The position numbers and the translations under genes are program-made. A stretch of DNA of 64,000 bases from Anastatus disparis (taxonomy: Eukaryota > Arthropoda > Insecta > Hymenoptera > Eupelmidae): positions 6,730,501 to 6,794,500 of the forward strand of contig JAFFSR010000264.1 of assembly GCA_017163975.1 (NCBI GenBank). The letters are read 5' to 3'. Under the pieces are notes generated by a model. The model did not search any database. It was not told the DNA's origin and saw only the letters and a list, made by a program, of their open reading frames with translations. Each line of letters begins with the position of its first letter. Within the stretch, counting starts at the first letter, position 1. Positions 48,101 through 61,079 of the stretch are shown in pieces.

Positions 48101-51100
48101 TATACCCATCAACCCATATGCCCATCAACCCATCAACCCTTATACCCATTGACCCATATACACATCAACCCATATGCCCATCAACCCATCAACCCTTATA
48201 CCCATTGACCCATATACACATCAACCCATATATTCATCAACCTATATACCCATCTACCCATCAACCCATATATCCATTAACCCATATACCTATTATCCCC
48301 TATACCCATTAACCCATATACCCATCAACCCATATGCCCATCAACCCATATACCCATCAACCCATATACCCATCAGCCCATATACCCATCAACCCATATG
48401 CCCATCAACCCTTATACCCATTGACCCATATACACATCAACCCATATGCCCATCAACCCATTAACCCTTATACCCATTGACCCATATACACATCAACCCA
48501 TATATTCATCAACCTATATACCCATCTACCCATCAACCCATATACCCATTAACCCATGTACCTATTATCCCCTATACCCATTGACCCATATACCCATTAA
48601 CTCCTATACGCATTAACCCATATACCCAATAACCCATATACTCATTAACCCATATATCCATCAACCCATATACTTATTCACCCATCAACCCTTATACCCA
48701 TATCCCCATATACCCATTAACCCATATACCCATCAACCCATATACCCATCAACTCATATATCCATCAACCCATATACCTATCAACCCATATACCCATCAA
48801 CCCATATATTCATCAACCCATATACCCATCAGCCCATGTACCCATCAACCCATATGCCCATCAACCCATATCCCCATCAATTCATCAACCCTTATACCCA
48901 TTGACCCATATACACATCAACCCATATACACATCTACCCATCAACCCATATACCTATTATCCCTATACCCATTAACCCATATACCCATTAACTCCTATAC
49001 CCATTAACCTATATATCCATCAACTTATATACTTATCAACCCATATACCCATCAACCCATATATTCATCAACCCATATACTCATTAACCCATATATCCAT
49101 CAACCCATATACTTATCAACCCATCAACCTTATACCCATATCCCCATATACCCATTAACCCATATACCCATCAACTCATATATCCATCAACCCATATACC
49201 CATTAACCCATATACCCATTAACCTATATATCCATCAACTCATATACTTATCAACCCATATACCCATCAACCCATATATTCATCAACCCATATACTCATC
49301 AACCCATATACCCATTAACCCATATAACTATCAACCCATATGCCCATCAACCCAAATACCCATCAACCCTTATACCCATTAACCCATATACCCATTAACT
49401 CATATACCCATATAACCATTAACCAATAACCCATGTACCCATTAACCCATATAGCTATTAACCCATATACACATCAACCCATACACCCATCAACCCATAT
49501 GCCCATCAACCCATATGCCCATCAACCCATATACCCATTAACCCTTATACCCATTAACCCATGTACACATCAGCCCATATACCCATCAACCCATCAACCC
49601 ATATACCCATTAACCCATATACCTATTAACCCCTATGGCCATTAACTTATATACCCATTACCCTATACCCATTGAACCATATGCTCATTGAACCATATAT
49701 ACCCATCAACCCATCAACCAATATACCCATCAACCCATCAACCCATCAACCCATTAACCCATATACCCATAAACCCATATACCCATCAACCCTTATACCC
49801 ATCAACCCATATATCCATCAACCCATATACCCATCAACCCTTATACCCATTAACCCATATACACATCAACCCATATATTCATCGACCCATATACCCATCT
49901 ACCCATCAACCCATTAACCCATATACCTATTAACCCCTATACCCATTAACCCATATACCCATTAACCCATATACCAATTAACTCATTGACCCATATACTC
50001 ATTAACCCATATTCCCATTAACCCATATACCCATTAACCCATACACCCATTAACCCATATACCCATTAACCCATCTACCAATTAACTCATACACCCATTA
50101 AACCATATACCCATTGACCCATTAACCCAAATACCCATATACCCATTAATCCATATTCCCATTAACCCGTATACCCATTACCCCTATACCCATTGAACCA
50201 TATACTCATTGAACTATATATAGCCATCAATCCATACACCCATTAACCCATATACCCATTAACCCATGTACCCATTAACCCATACACCTATTAACCCATA
50301 TACCCATTAAACCATATACCCATTAACCCATATATCCATCAACCCATATACCTATCAACCCATATAACCATCAACCCATATGCCCATCAACCCATATACC
50401 CATCAACCCTTATACCTATTAACCCATATACACATCAACCCAATAACCCAATAACCCAATAACCCATGGACCCATATACCCATTAACCCATATACCTATT
50501 AACCCCTATACCCATTAACTCATATACCCATTACCCCTATACCCATTGAACCATATACTTATTTAACCATATATACCCATTAACCCATATACCCATTAAC
50601 CCATATACCCATTAACCCATATACCCATTAACCCATATACCCATTAACCCATATACCTTTTAACCCATATACCCATGAACCCATATACCCATCAACCCAT
50701 ATACCCATCAACCCATATACCCATCAACCCATCAACCCATATATCTATCAACCCATACACCCATCAACCCATATACCCATCAACCCATATACCCATCAAC
50801 CTATATATTCATCAACCCATATACCCATCAACCCATATGCCCATCAACCCATATACCCATCAACCCATATACCCATCAACCCATATACCCATCAACCCAT
50901 CAACCCATATATCTATCAACCCATACACCCATCAACCCATATACCTATCAGCCCATATACCCATCAACCTATCAACCCTTATACCCATTGACCCATATAC
51001 ACATCAACCCATATGCCCATCAACCCATCAACCCTTATACCCATTGACCCATATACACATCAACCCATATATTCATCAACCTATATACCCATCTACCCAT

Positions 51101-54100
51101 TAACCCATATACCCATTAACCCATATACCTATTATCCCCTATACCCATTAACCCATATACCCATCAACCCATATGCCCATCAACCCATATACCCTTTAAC
51201 CCATATACCCATTAACCCATCAACCCATATATCCATCAACGCATATACCCGTCAACCCATTACCTATCAACCCATATACCCATCAACCCATATATTCATC
51301 AACCCATATACCTATCAGCCCATATACCCATCAACCCATATGCCCATCAACCCATCAACCCTTATACCCATTGACCCATATACACATCAACCCATATGCC
51401 CATCAACCCATCAACCCTTATACCCATTGACCCATATACACATCAACCCATATATTCATCAACCTATATACCCATCTACCCATCAACCCATATACCCATT
51501 AACCCATATACCTATTATCCCCTATACCCATTAACCCATACACCCATCAACCCATATGCCCATCAACCCATATACCCATCAACCTATATACCCATCAGCC
51601 CATATACCCATCAACCCATATGCCCATCAACCCATCAACCCTTATACCCATTGACCCATATACACATCAACCCATATACCCATCAACCCATTAACCCTCA
51701 TACCCATTGACCCATATACACATCAACCCATATATTCATCAACCTATATACCCATCTACCCATCAACCCATATACCCATTAACCCATGTACCTATTATCC
51801 CCTATACCCATTGACCCATATACCCATTAACTCCTATACGCATTAACCCATATACCCAATAACCCATATACTCATTAACCCATATATCTATCAACCCATA
51901 TACTTATCAACCCATCAACCCTTATACCCATATCCCAATATACCCATTAACCCATATACCCATCAACCCATATACCCATCAACTCATATATCCATCAACC
52001 CATATACCTATCAACCCATATACCCATCAACCCATATATTCATCAACCCATATACCCATCAGCCCATGTACCCATCAACCCATATGCCCATCAACCCATA
52101 TGCCCATCAATTCATCAACCCTTATACCCATTGACCCATATACACATCAACCCATATACACATCTACCCATCAACCCATATACCTATTAACCCATATACC
52201 TATTATCCCCTATACCCATTAACCCATATACCTGTTAACCCCTATACCCATTAACCCATATACCCATTAACCCATATACCCATTAACTCATTGACCCATA
52301 TACCCATTAACCCATATACCCATTAACCCATATACCCATTAACCCACACACCTATTAACCCATATACTCATCAACTCATATACCCATTAACCAATATACC
52401 CATTAACCCATACACCCAATAACCCAATAACCCATTAACCCATTAACCCAAATACCCATATAACCATCAACCCATATGCTCATCAACCCATATGCCCATC
52501 AACCCATATACCTATCAACCCTTATACCCATTAACCCATATACCAATCAACCCATATATTCATTAACCCATATACCCATCAACACATGTACCCATCAAAC
52601 CATATATTCATTAACCCATATACCCATCAACCCATATACCCATCAACCCATATGCCCATCAACCCATATACCAATCAACCCTTATACCCATTAACCCATA
52701 TACACGTCAACCCATATATTCATCACCCCATACACCCATCTACCCATCAACCCATTAACCCATATACCTTTTAACCCCTATACCCATTAACCCATATACC
52801 CATTAACCCATATACCCATTAACTCATTGACCCATATACTCATTAACCCATATACCCATTAACCCATATACCCATTAACCCATACACCCATTAACCCATA
52901 TACCCATCAACTCATATACCCATTAACCCATATACCCATTAACCCATACACCCATTAACCCATATACCCATTAACCCATATACTAATTAACTCATTGACC
53001 CATATACTCATTAACCCATATACCCATTAACCCATATACCCATTAACCTATACACCCATTAACCCATATACCCATCAACTCATATACCCATTAACCCATA
53101 TACCCATTAACCCATACACCCATTAACCCATATACCCATTAACCCATTAACCCAAATACCCATATAACCATCAACCTATATGCCCATCAACCCATATGCC
53201 CATATGCCCATTAACCCATATACCCATCAACTCATATACCCATTAACCCATATACCCATTAACCCATACACCCATCAACCCATATACCCATTAACCCAAA
53301 TACCCATATAACCATCAACCCATATGCCCATCAACCCATATGCCCATCAACCCATATACCTATCAACCCTTATACCTATTAACCCATATACCCATCAACA
53401 CATGTACCCATCAAACCATATATTCATTAACCCATATACCCATCAACCCATATACCCATCAACCCTTATACCCATTAACCCATATACACATCAACCCATA
53501 TATTCATCAACCCATACACCCATCTACCCATCAACCCATTAACCCATATACCTATTAACCCCTATACCCATTAACCCATATACCCAATAACCCATATACC
53601 CATTAACTCATTGACCCATATACTCTTTAACCCATATACCCATTAACCCATATACCCATTAACCCATACATCCATATACCCATCAACTCATATACCCATT
53701 AACCCATATACCGTTAAACCTATATACTCATTAACCCATATACCCATTGACCCATACACCCATTAACCCATACACCCATTAACCTATATACCCATTAACC
53801 CATACACCCATTAACCCATATACCCATTGACCTATTAACCCAAATACCCATATACCCATTAATCCAGATTCCCATTAACCCGTATACCCATTACCCCTAT
53901 ACCCATTGAACCATATACTCATTGAACCATATATACCCATCAATCCATACACCCATATATTCATCAACCCATACACCCATCAACCCATATACCCATCAAC
54001 CCATATACCCATTAACCTATATATTCATCAACCCATATACCCATCAACCCATATGCCCATCAACCCATATGCCCATCAACCCATATACCCATTAACCCAT

Positions 54101-54480
54101 ATACCTATTATCCCCTATACCCATTAACCCATATACCCATTAACCCATATACCCATTAACCCATAAACCCATATATCCATCAACCCATATACCCATCAAC
54201 CCATATAACCATCAACCTATATGCCCATCAACCCATATACCCATCAACCCTTATACCTATTAACCCATATACACATCAACCTATATACCCATAAACCCAT
54301 ACACCCATCAACCCATCGACCCATATACCCATTAACCCATATGCCCATTAACCCATATACCCATTAACCCATATACCCATTAACCCATGTACCTATAAAC
54401 TCATGTACCTATTAACCCATATACCCATTAACCCATATACCCATAAACCCATGTACCCATTAACCCTTATACCCATACAC
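36190..54480. repeat. Homogeneous core of a 16-bp satellite (AACCCATATACCCATT)
   Basis: Roughly 18 kb of units alternating CCCATATA and CCCATTAA/CCCATCAA, so CCC recurs every 8 bp and the full unit is 16 bp. Because 16 is not a multiple of 3 and the consensus lacks stops on +, all three frames give the same 16-residue periodic peptide (INPYTHQPIYPSTHIP). The dozens of open frames here are this artefact. Within the core, a segment of about 5.5 kb is tandemly duplicated (about 40740-46215 and 46265-51765), and shorter higher-order repeats recur (starts at 36920, 37895, 38704, 41529, 43914). Confidence 0.95.
40740..51765. repeat. Tandem duplication of an approximately 5.5-kb satellite block
   Basis: Landmarks repeat at a constant offset of about 5,520 bp: 41529/47050, 41769/47290, 42597/48118, 43914/49433. 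After a roughly 30-bp extra unit set near 50600 the offset becomes 5,551 bp: 45124/50675, 45462/51013, 45845/51396. Rare variants (GGCCATTAACTTAAATACCC, ATATATAGCCATCAATCC) are shared by both copies. Confidence 0.85.
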
Positions 54481-54896
54481 CCTTATACCTGAAAATGGAT
54501 AAACTCATATACCCTAAAACCCATATGCCTATAAAACTATTTATTCATAAACCCTTCTGCCCATAAACCTATATACTTATGGACGGATATACCAATAAAT
54601 CTATATACCTATAAGCTGATAAGCTCAAAAACCTATATACCCGTAGACCCAAAAATCTATATACACATTACAATATAACCGTAAACCTATATATCCATAA
54701 GCCCGTACACTCATAGACCTATATACCTATAAAATTTTAAACTTATATACCCATGAACCTATATAGCAATGTATTTATAAAGCCATAAGCCTATATACTC
54801 ATAAACAAATATACGCATATACCCATAAACCCATATATCTAGAACCCTTAAACCCATAGTTTTATGTACTCATATCCCCATAAAGCCATAAAACCA
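54481..54896. repeat. Degenerate satellite before the CACTG element
   Basis: Units lose regularity from about 54480 (CCTGAAAATGGATAAACTC) until the CACTG transposon at 54897. Confidence 0.85.
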
Positions 54897-57852
54897 CACT
54901 GAAAAAAGGATCGGGGGATAGCTACAAAATCAAAATGTTGCTGCTACTCGGTGGCTTTCGAGTTGAGGTTACACGAAATTCGAGTGGAGAGGGCTCGAAA
55001 AAGAGCATGGAGCGGTAACTCCCATTCATCAAGTAGAATCCACTGGATGCATCGAGTATCTATCACTCGATGAAATTAAAGAATACATCTTTACCATATT
55101 TATAAATTTCATGTTTTATACAATTTATATACTTGATGTCAAAGGAATTAAAATAAATATATATGTAATTTATATGAAAATTAAAAAATTGTTTATATTT
55201 TTTGTATTTAGAAAGACTGAGATATAAATTCGAATAAATATAAAATGTATCAATTATATAAATTTTATTCATATATTATTTAATGGAACTTAATTTATTT
55301 GTAAAAATTATCTTCATCATAGGATTTTTATTGTTTTTGGTGCTATGAAAAAATTTTATTGCATGAATACGTAATTATTATATTTTTCTGTCTGGGAACC
55401 ACAAAAGAGTTACTTAGTTGCGATTTTGAGGTTAAAAGACAGAAAAAAAAATTCAACGATATTTGAAAAATAGTTACCTTCACCAATAAAATAAAAGATT
55501 TTGATGTAACGGCTTTTGAATATGGTGACTTATTCACAGTAAAATATAATGGTAAAGCGAAAAGCGCAAGTGTACTATCATGAATTCCTGTAAAAAATTT
55601 GTGAATTACTAGATTTATAAACAAAATATTGTTATAATTGCATAAAAAATTTTTGAATGTACCTGAGTTAAATAGTTCATTATGAGTCGTTTTAAAAGTA
55701 ACTACTTCGCTAATTTTTGAAGCATTAATGACTTTTACAATTTTTGAAGAAAGTGTCTCCCATTTATTTGTAAAAATTGAAGAATATTTAGAGATATCTA
55801 TATCGATAAGAACTTTTTTTTCTACTAGAGTTTTCAATATATTTTCAAAGTCCGCATGCAGCTAAAATATAAGGCAGAGATAATTACAAACGAACATATA
55901 AAATATTTTTCATATACGTATATTGCCTACTATTTCACTCACCATTGAAGAAGTGATTGAATCTTGTAGGCATGAGAAACTATTTATATATTCTGTAGTC
56001 TTGAGAACAAATTTCCCTGCTTCTTTTTTTATCAAAATCTTTGATCATTTTTCATAGCACTCTTGCCATTTATTGCCTACGATAATTGGATTTGAATATT
56101 TTTCCCTGTCTGGATCAGTAAGACATTCGAAAAAGGAACTAATAATATAATATATCTGTAACGGTACACAAAACATTTATGAATCATATGTGTGTATATA
56201 TATACATGAACACACATATAACCATGTTAAAGATAAATTTAAAAAAATAAAATTAAAAATCATAGACTTATTTATTTACCTGCATATTCAATTGTAGACC
56301 GATAATTATATTCAACGCCTTTCTCTTGAATATGTTTTTTAGGGAGACAATTACTCAAGTCGTACTGCTTTCGAGCTTCCTTGTAATACCAGTACAATGT
56401 ACCACCTTGATCTTGAGCTGCACTATTTTCTGTAGCTTTAGCATGTGGAACGTACAAAAGTTCTTTACTCAACAAAGGAAAAACTTCCACAAGCTGGTCA
56501 GCAATCCACTGAAACTTTTCTGATGTTATAGTAAAAAATTTTTATTTTGAATTAATATAATTTTTTAATATAAAATATTAAAAATATAAAATAAACGTAT
56601 TAATTAAATAGTCATGCAAACATAGAGAAAATTATATAATTACAATATTTTAATAGTAAAGTTAAACAGAAAACTTGATGTAGATAAAATTAGTAGATGT
56701 TAATTCTAAGAATCACTTAATTATAACTATGAACAAACATTTAACCTAATGTTAGTACCATATGATTTTTATTACTTATTTAAGTGCATATAAGCACTTC
56801 TACTTTACCCATTTAAAATTCCAATGTAATTTACCAATAATTTTGGTGGGTTAAATTATGGATGAGATATGCTCTATTGGTTAGTAAGGACATAAGATTA
56901 AAAACATAAACTTTCACTCACATAAAGTTAATGGGATCTTTGTTTATATACTCATGTATAACTATGTATTTTATTTTTGGCAGGTCAATAACTTTTTTAT
57001 GTACATACGAACCAAACACCATCTTGTGCTCTGGCCTACTTTTTATTAAAAAATAAATTTCATTTTTTTTAAAATGACATGCATCTGAAACTATCATTGA
57101 AAAATATGTATAAACATTGATTGGGGTGTAAATATTTTCAATGATTTTATAAAAACATTAAGAAAACCTGTAATACTTAAACCAACGGCAAGCCGTGGCT
57201 TTTTACAATTTTCAGTTAAGTCATCATCTATTAGGTTAATCGATTTTCGTTTTTCATCTTTAGTCATATCATCCGTAACAAAATTAACTTTTCTTTTTAG
57301 ATGTAAGCCTTTCTCAAAAAAATAATTTGATAAAAATGAATATTTATCTATCTCTGGACATGATTTCAAAACACTGATTATGACTACATCATCAGTTTCG
57401 CAAAAACTATGATTTTGCATATTAATTTTATCCATACAATTAACAATTAAAAGCAATAAGAAAACTTAACCTTAAATTAGTTAGATATAACATCGATAAA
57501 CAAAATTGATATTACTTACCTCGTAATATTCGATAGATATCATCAAAATTTGGATAAATAGCCATAAAATCATTCATTGAATTACATTGATTTGTTAAAT
57601 TTTTTATGAATATTTACGTACATGTACAGTGATATACAAGATCGATTTTTACGCGACAATACAGAATAAGAATAACTTGATAACCAGTGAGCTGCTATAC
57701 TGCAAAGAAAAGATGGCAGTTTTCTTGTATCGAGTGGAATCTACTCGATAAACAAGTAACGTTAAATCGAAAGAAAAATATAGCAACTATTTGTTAAATC
57801 GAGTAGCAGCGTCACCAATTGGCGTATATCATACTCGATACTTTTTTCAGTG
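54897..57852 (-). mobile_element. 2,956-bp element with CACTGAAAAAAG termini inside the satellite
   Basis: The left end reads CACTGAAAAAAGGATCGGGG and the right end, reversed, CACTGAAAAAAGTATCGAGT. Within about 200 bp of each end the word TCGAGT (or ACTCGA) and close variants recur, typical of subterminal transposase-binding repeats. Satellite flanks both sides; no clear target duplication longer than CA is visible. CACTG ends fit the CACTA/Mirage/Chapaev group, but the carried gene shows no transposase motif I know. Confidence 0.75.
55343..57577 (-). CDS. Multi-exon gene inside the CACTG element, unassigned
   Basis: On - a series of coding blocks is joined by GT/AG signals. They are: possible exon 57520-57577 (MNDFMAIYPNFDDIYRILR, then GTAAGT); block 57183 to about 57450 (DKYSFLSNYFFEKG, KKPRLAV, then GTTTAAG); about 56935-57080 (RPEHKMVFGSYVHKK, then GTGAGT); 56280-56519 (KFQWIADQLVEVFPLLSKEL, then GTAAAT); 55943-56138 (DREKYSNPIIVGNKWQECYE, then GTGAGT); 55663-55861 (FTNKWETLSSKIVKVINASK, then GTACAT); and 55478-55587 (STLALFALPLYF, then GTAACT). 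Phase is kept across three of these joins; one in-frame TGA (about 56045) and a phase mismatch before 56138 suggest decay. The layout reminds me of intron-bearing SAMD3-like or uncharacterised proteins, weakly. Function unknown. Confidence 0.5.
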
Positions 57853-59189
57853 CATATATTCATGAACGCATACGCCTATAAACCATATAACCATAAACCC
57901 GTATACCCACAGACCCATATTTCCATAAACTTATAGACCCATAAAGTCATATACTCATAAACCTATACATACATATATCTATAAACCCCTATACCTATAT
58001 ACACATATACTCACAAACCCGTATACTCAGATAAATATATACCGTTAATCAAATATACCCAGGAACCGATGTATAATCAACACATATTTTCATAAACCAA
58101 TAAATCCACATACCCAGAAATCCATAAACTCATAAACGTTTTAACCTATGTACCCATATACCCACAAACCCTTGAACCCATAAACTCATACACCGTTAAA
58201 AAAAACCCAGGGACCCATATATCATCAATTCATATTTCCATCAACCTATATACAATATACCCAGAAATCCGTAAATCTATATACCTATTAAATCATTTAC
58301 CCATATACCCATAAATCGATAGACATATACATCCATATACCCATAAACCCTTAAATCCATAACTCCATATACCCATAAAATTATAAATCCATAAACCTAT
58401 ATACCTATAAACCCATACATCCACATACCCATAAACTGATAAACCCATATACCTGTAAACCGACAAACCTATATATCCATATACCCATGAGCTATATATC
58501 GAGAAACCTATAATTAGATAAACCTATATACTCATATAGTTATATACTCATAAATCCATTAACCTATATGCCTGTAAACCCATATATTCATAAATCCATA
58601 CACCGATTATCTCTTACAATATTGAACCCATTAACCCATAAACATATATACCCATGTACCCATTCACCCATGAACCTATATACCTATAAACCCATATAAC
58701 CATAGACCTATATACCTATAAACTCATAATTCCATAAACCCTCAAACCCATAATCCATAAACCTATATGCCCATCAACCCACCGTTCTTATACCCGAACA
58801 CCCAAAACCCCTAAACTTGTACACCCATGAACCTATATACTCGTAAACTAATATACCCGTAAAACAATAAACCCATATACCCATGAACTCATATACCAAT
58901 GAACCCATAAACCTATGTGCCGATTAACCCATATATTCATAAACTTATACATCCATAAACCACATAACTATTATAAACCCATATACCCGTAAGCCCGTAT
59001 ACCCATATACCCAGATAAGCATATACCGTTAATCAAATATACCCAGGAATCCATGTATAATCAACACATATTTCCATAAACCGATAAACATTTATAACCA
59101 TAAACCGATTTACTAATAAACCCCCCAACCCATATAATCATAAAATTATAAATCCATAAACCTTAATACTTATAAACTTATACATCCAT
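57853..59189. repeat. Degenerate right edge of the satellite
   Basis: CCCATAAACC/TATATACCCAT units with heavy drift, ending ATACATCCAT where the Ty3-type LTR begins. Confidence 0.88.
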
Positions 59190-59326
59190 TGCGACGAGTC
59201 TACATACTCGCGTAACTTGAATTTCTCGTCTAACTGCCAAGCTACTAGAGAACAGCAGTTCTGAGCTCAGCCGCTAGGTGGCAACCCCGAACGTCGTTGC
59301 GCGCAACGGGAAAAATAAGGCTCGAG

Positions 59327-59362
59327 TATATAAGGAGCCGAGAAGCTAGCCAAGCCATCAGT
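59327..59362 (+). promoter_or_regulatory. Core promoter: TATATAA and TCAGT initiator
   Basis: TATATAA at 59327-59333 and the arthropod initiator TCAGT at 59358-59362 (A at 59360) are about 33 bp apart, the standard spacing for RNA polymerase II transcription start. It would mark the U3/R border of the LTR. Confidence 0.7.
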
Positions 59363-59474
59363 GTAGACTATGGTCTCCCCTCTCTCTTTACCTAAGTGAG
59401 CACACAGTTAACACAGAGCTTCTCTCTCTTGCACATGAGGGTAGACCAAGTGCGCACACAGGTCTACACACAGA

Positions 59475-59689
59475 GTGCCGTCCACCTAAAATTTGTTATA
59501 CTTTTTGCACCAGCGAATTATAATAGATTAAGGGTGTCATCCACCCATTATTAATTTTTGTATTAATTAAAGGACTCCGTCCGACCGTTATATTAGACTT
59601 TAGATTATTATAAGTTAAGGGTGCCGTCCACCTATTTTCGCCGTAGTATTAAATATCGTATCTTAGTTATAATAAAGTGCCGTACACCT
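59475..59689 (+). repeat. Five degenerate GTGCCGTCCACCT repeats
   Basis: Copies at 59475, 59534 (GTGTCATCCACCC), about 59572 (weak), 59621 and 59677 (GTGCCGTACACCT), every 40-60 bp between the initiator and the poly(A) signal region. Confidence 0.65.
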
Positions 59690-60119
59690 ATTAAATTAAT
59701 TATTCATTTAATAATCTTTTTGTATTTCTTTTGCATATTGTTACAGGTAGAGGCCACCGCCGTAAAATAGACCGCCCGAAATAGACCCACGAGTCATTAA
59801 GATAATTTTTACAAATTAATCAAAAGTTTATTTCTTTTTATTAAACAATTAAATTTTGATTTTATTTATTATGTATTTTATTAAATAGTAAATTTCAGTT
59901 AATTATTATTTTGTTTAACTAGCCGTCAAGTGCCCAATACAAAAGATATAAAAAAATAGTTTAATTATTTATTTGTAATTACATTAAGGTTAGGTTTAGT
60001 TCATTAGTATTGTATAGAGTAGTAGAGCTTAGTTTTGAATAATAATCATTACTTTTATTTTGTATTCGTCGTCGCAAATGAATTAGTTAAGTACAATAAG
60101 GCCAAGGTACCGAAAGGGA

Positions 60120-60545
60120 AAAACGTTACATGGCGCTCGAACAAATGGACATCCGGTAGTTGATTGACGTTATTTTTTTTAAGGAATAAAAAACTCGCTC
60201 GCCAGTTGTAACAAAAAGTTACATGGCGCCTGAGCACTAAACTTTCAGTAAAACAAAATTTATTTTTTTCATTTCATTTACTCGTCCGCCATTTGCAACT
60301 TAACGTTACATGGCACTTGAACATTGAAGAAACCGGTCGACATTTTGTTATGCTCATCCGCCATTTGTAAATAAATCACATGGTACAACAATATTGAATT
60401 AATTCTTGTTCATTTTTCTATAGAACTTCTTTTTTATTATTCTGCTAGCGTAACCCAACGTTACGTGGTAAAGTATCAAAATTTCATTTACTAGTAATTC
60501 GCCAGTTTCAACCTAGAGCTACATGGCGTTTAACACAAACACTTC
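60120..60545 (+). repeat. Leader array of GTTACATGGC (primer-site-like) motifs
   Basis: GTTACATGGC or a close variant occurs at about 60125, 60214, 60304, 60377 (ATCACATGGT), 60461 (GTTACGTGGT) and 60520 (GCTACATGGC). Several are preceded by (T)CGCCAGTTGTAAC or CCGCCATTTGCAAC. The units are 60-95 bp. The first copy is the best primer-binding-site candidate. Confidence 0.65.
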
Positions 60546-61079
60546 GTTTAGCGTATTACCGCCGATATTGTTCATTGGCAAACCTTGGAGGTTTTAAAAC
60601 TATTAATTCATAGTTTGAGCCGCCCAAGACCCCAAAATCTGAAGTTTTTTCTTCGTATACAAAACTCGAAAACTTAATTCCTATACCTATCCAGTCAAAT
60701 TATATTTCGTCCCATCCTTTTCCATCTAGTTGCTGCTCTTGCTCATCCATATATTGCTAATTCATACGTTAGGTTAGTGAGTTTTTAGCTGAATTGTAAG
60801 TGGAGGCCGCCACCGCATATAAATTTATTTTATCAAAACAAATTAAATTCAATTAAATAGAATAGAATTAAATTTAGAAATAAATCTACAAAATTCGCGA
60901 AAATAAAAATTTCTTTTTTTCTTTTTTTCGCGGTTAAATTACGGTTATTATTTGTTTAAAACGATAAGTGAACGGGACAGGCAATTAAATTCTATAAATA
61001 GTTGCCTTTTATAAACAAATAAATATTAAAACAATTACCTAACGCGAAAATTTCAATAATTTAAATCTTTAGCAATAGC
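60546..61079 (+). other. Retrotransposon leader
   Basis: AT-rich untranslated leader. TGGAGGCCGCCACCGC at about 60801 echoes TAGAGGCCACCGCC at about 59748. Confidence 0.5.

Larger units (their letters stand above)
59190..60130 (+). mobile_element. 5' LTR (right end uncertain)
   Basis: Starts TGCGACGAGTCTAC right after satellite. Two right ends are possible: 59745 (GTTACA, 556 bp) or 60130 (CGTTACA followed by TGGCGCTCGAAC, a good primer-binding site, 941 bp). It contains a core promoter (59327-59362), AATAAA at 59671-59676 and five copies of a GTGCCGTCCACCT motif. Without the 3' LTR the boundary cannot be settled. Confidence 0.6.

Noticed and set aside
36920..54127. Dozens of long + frames (Pro/Ile/Tyr/His/Thr repeats) across the satellite
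   Set aside because: They are translations of a 16-bp repeat without stops; all three frames give the same periodic peptide, with no start context or domain.
36190..54480. CRISPR-like array
   Set aside because: No unique spacers between repeats; the DNA is eukaryotic satellite.
36190..54480. Canonical insect telomere
   Set aside because: The repeat is not TTAGG and the array is interstitial in this window; only the G-run periodicity is telomere-like.
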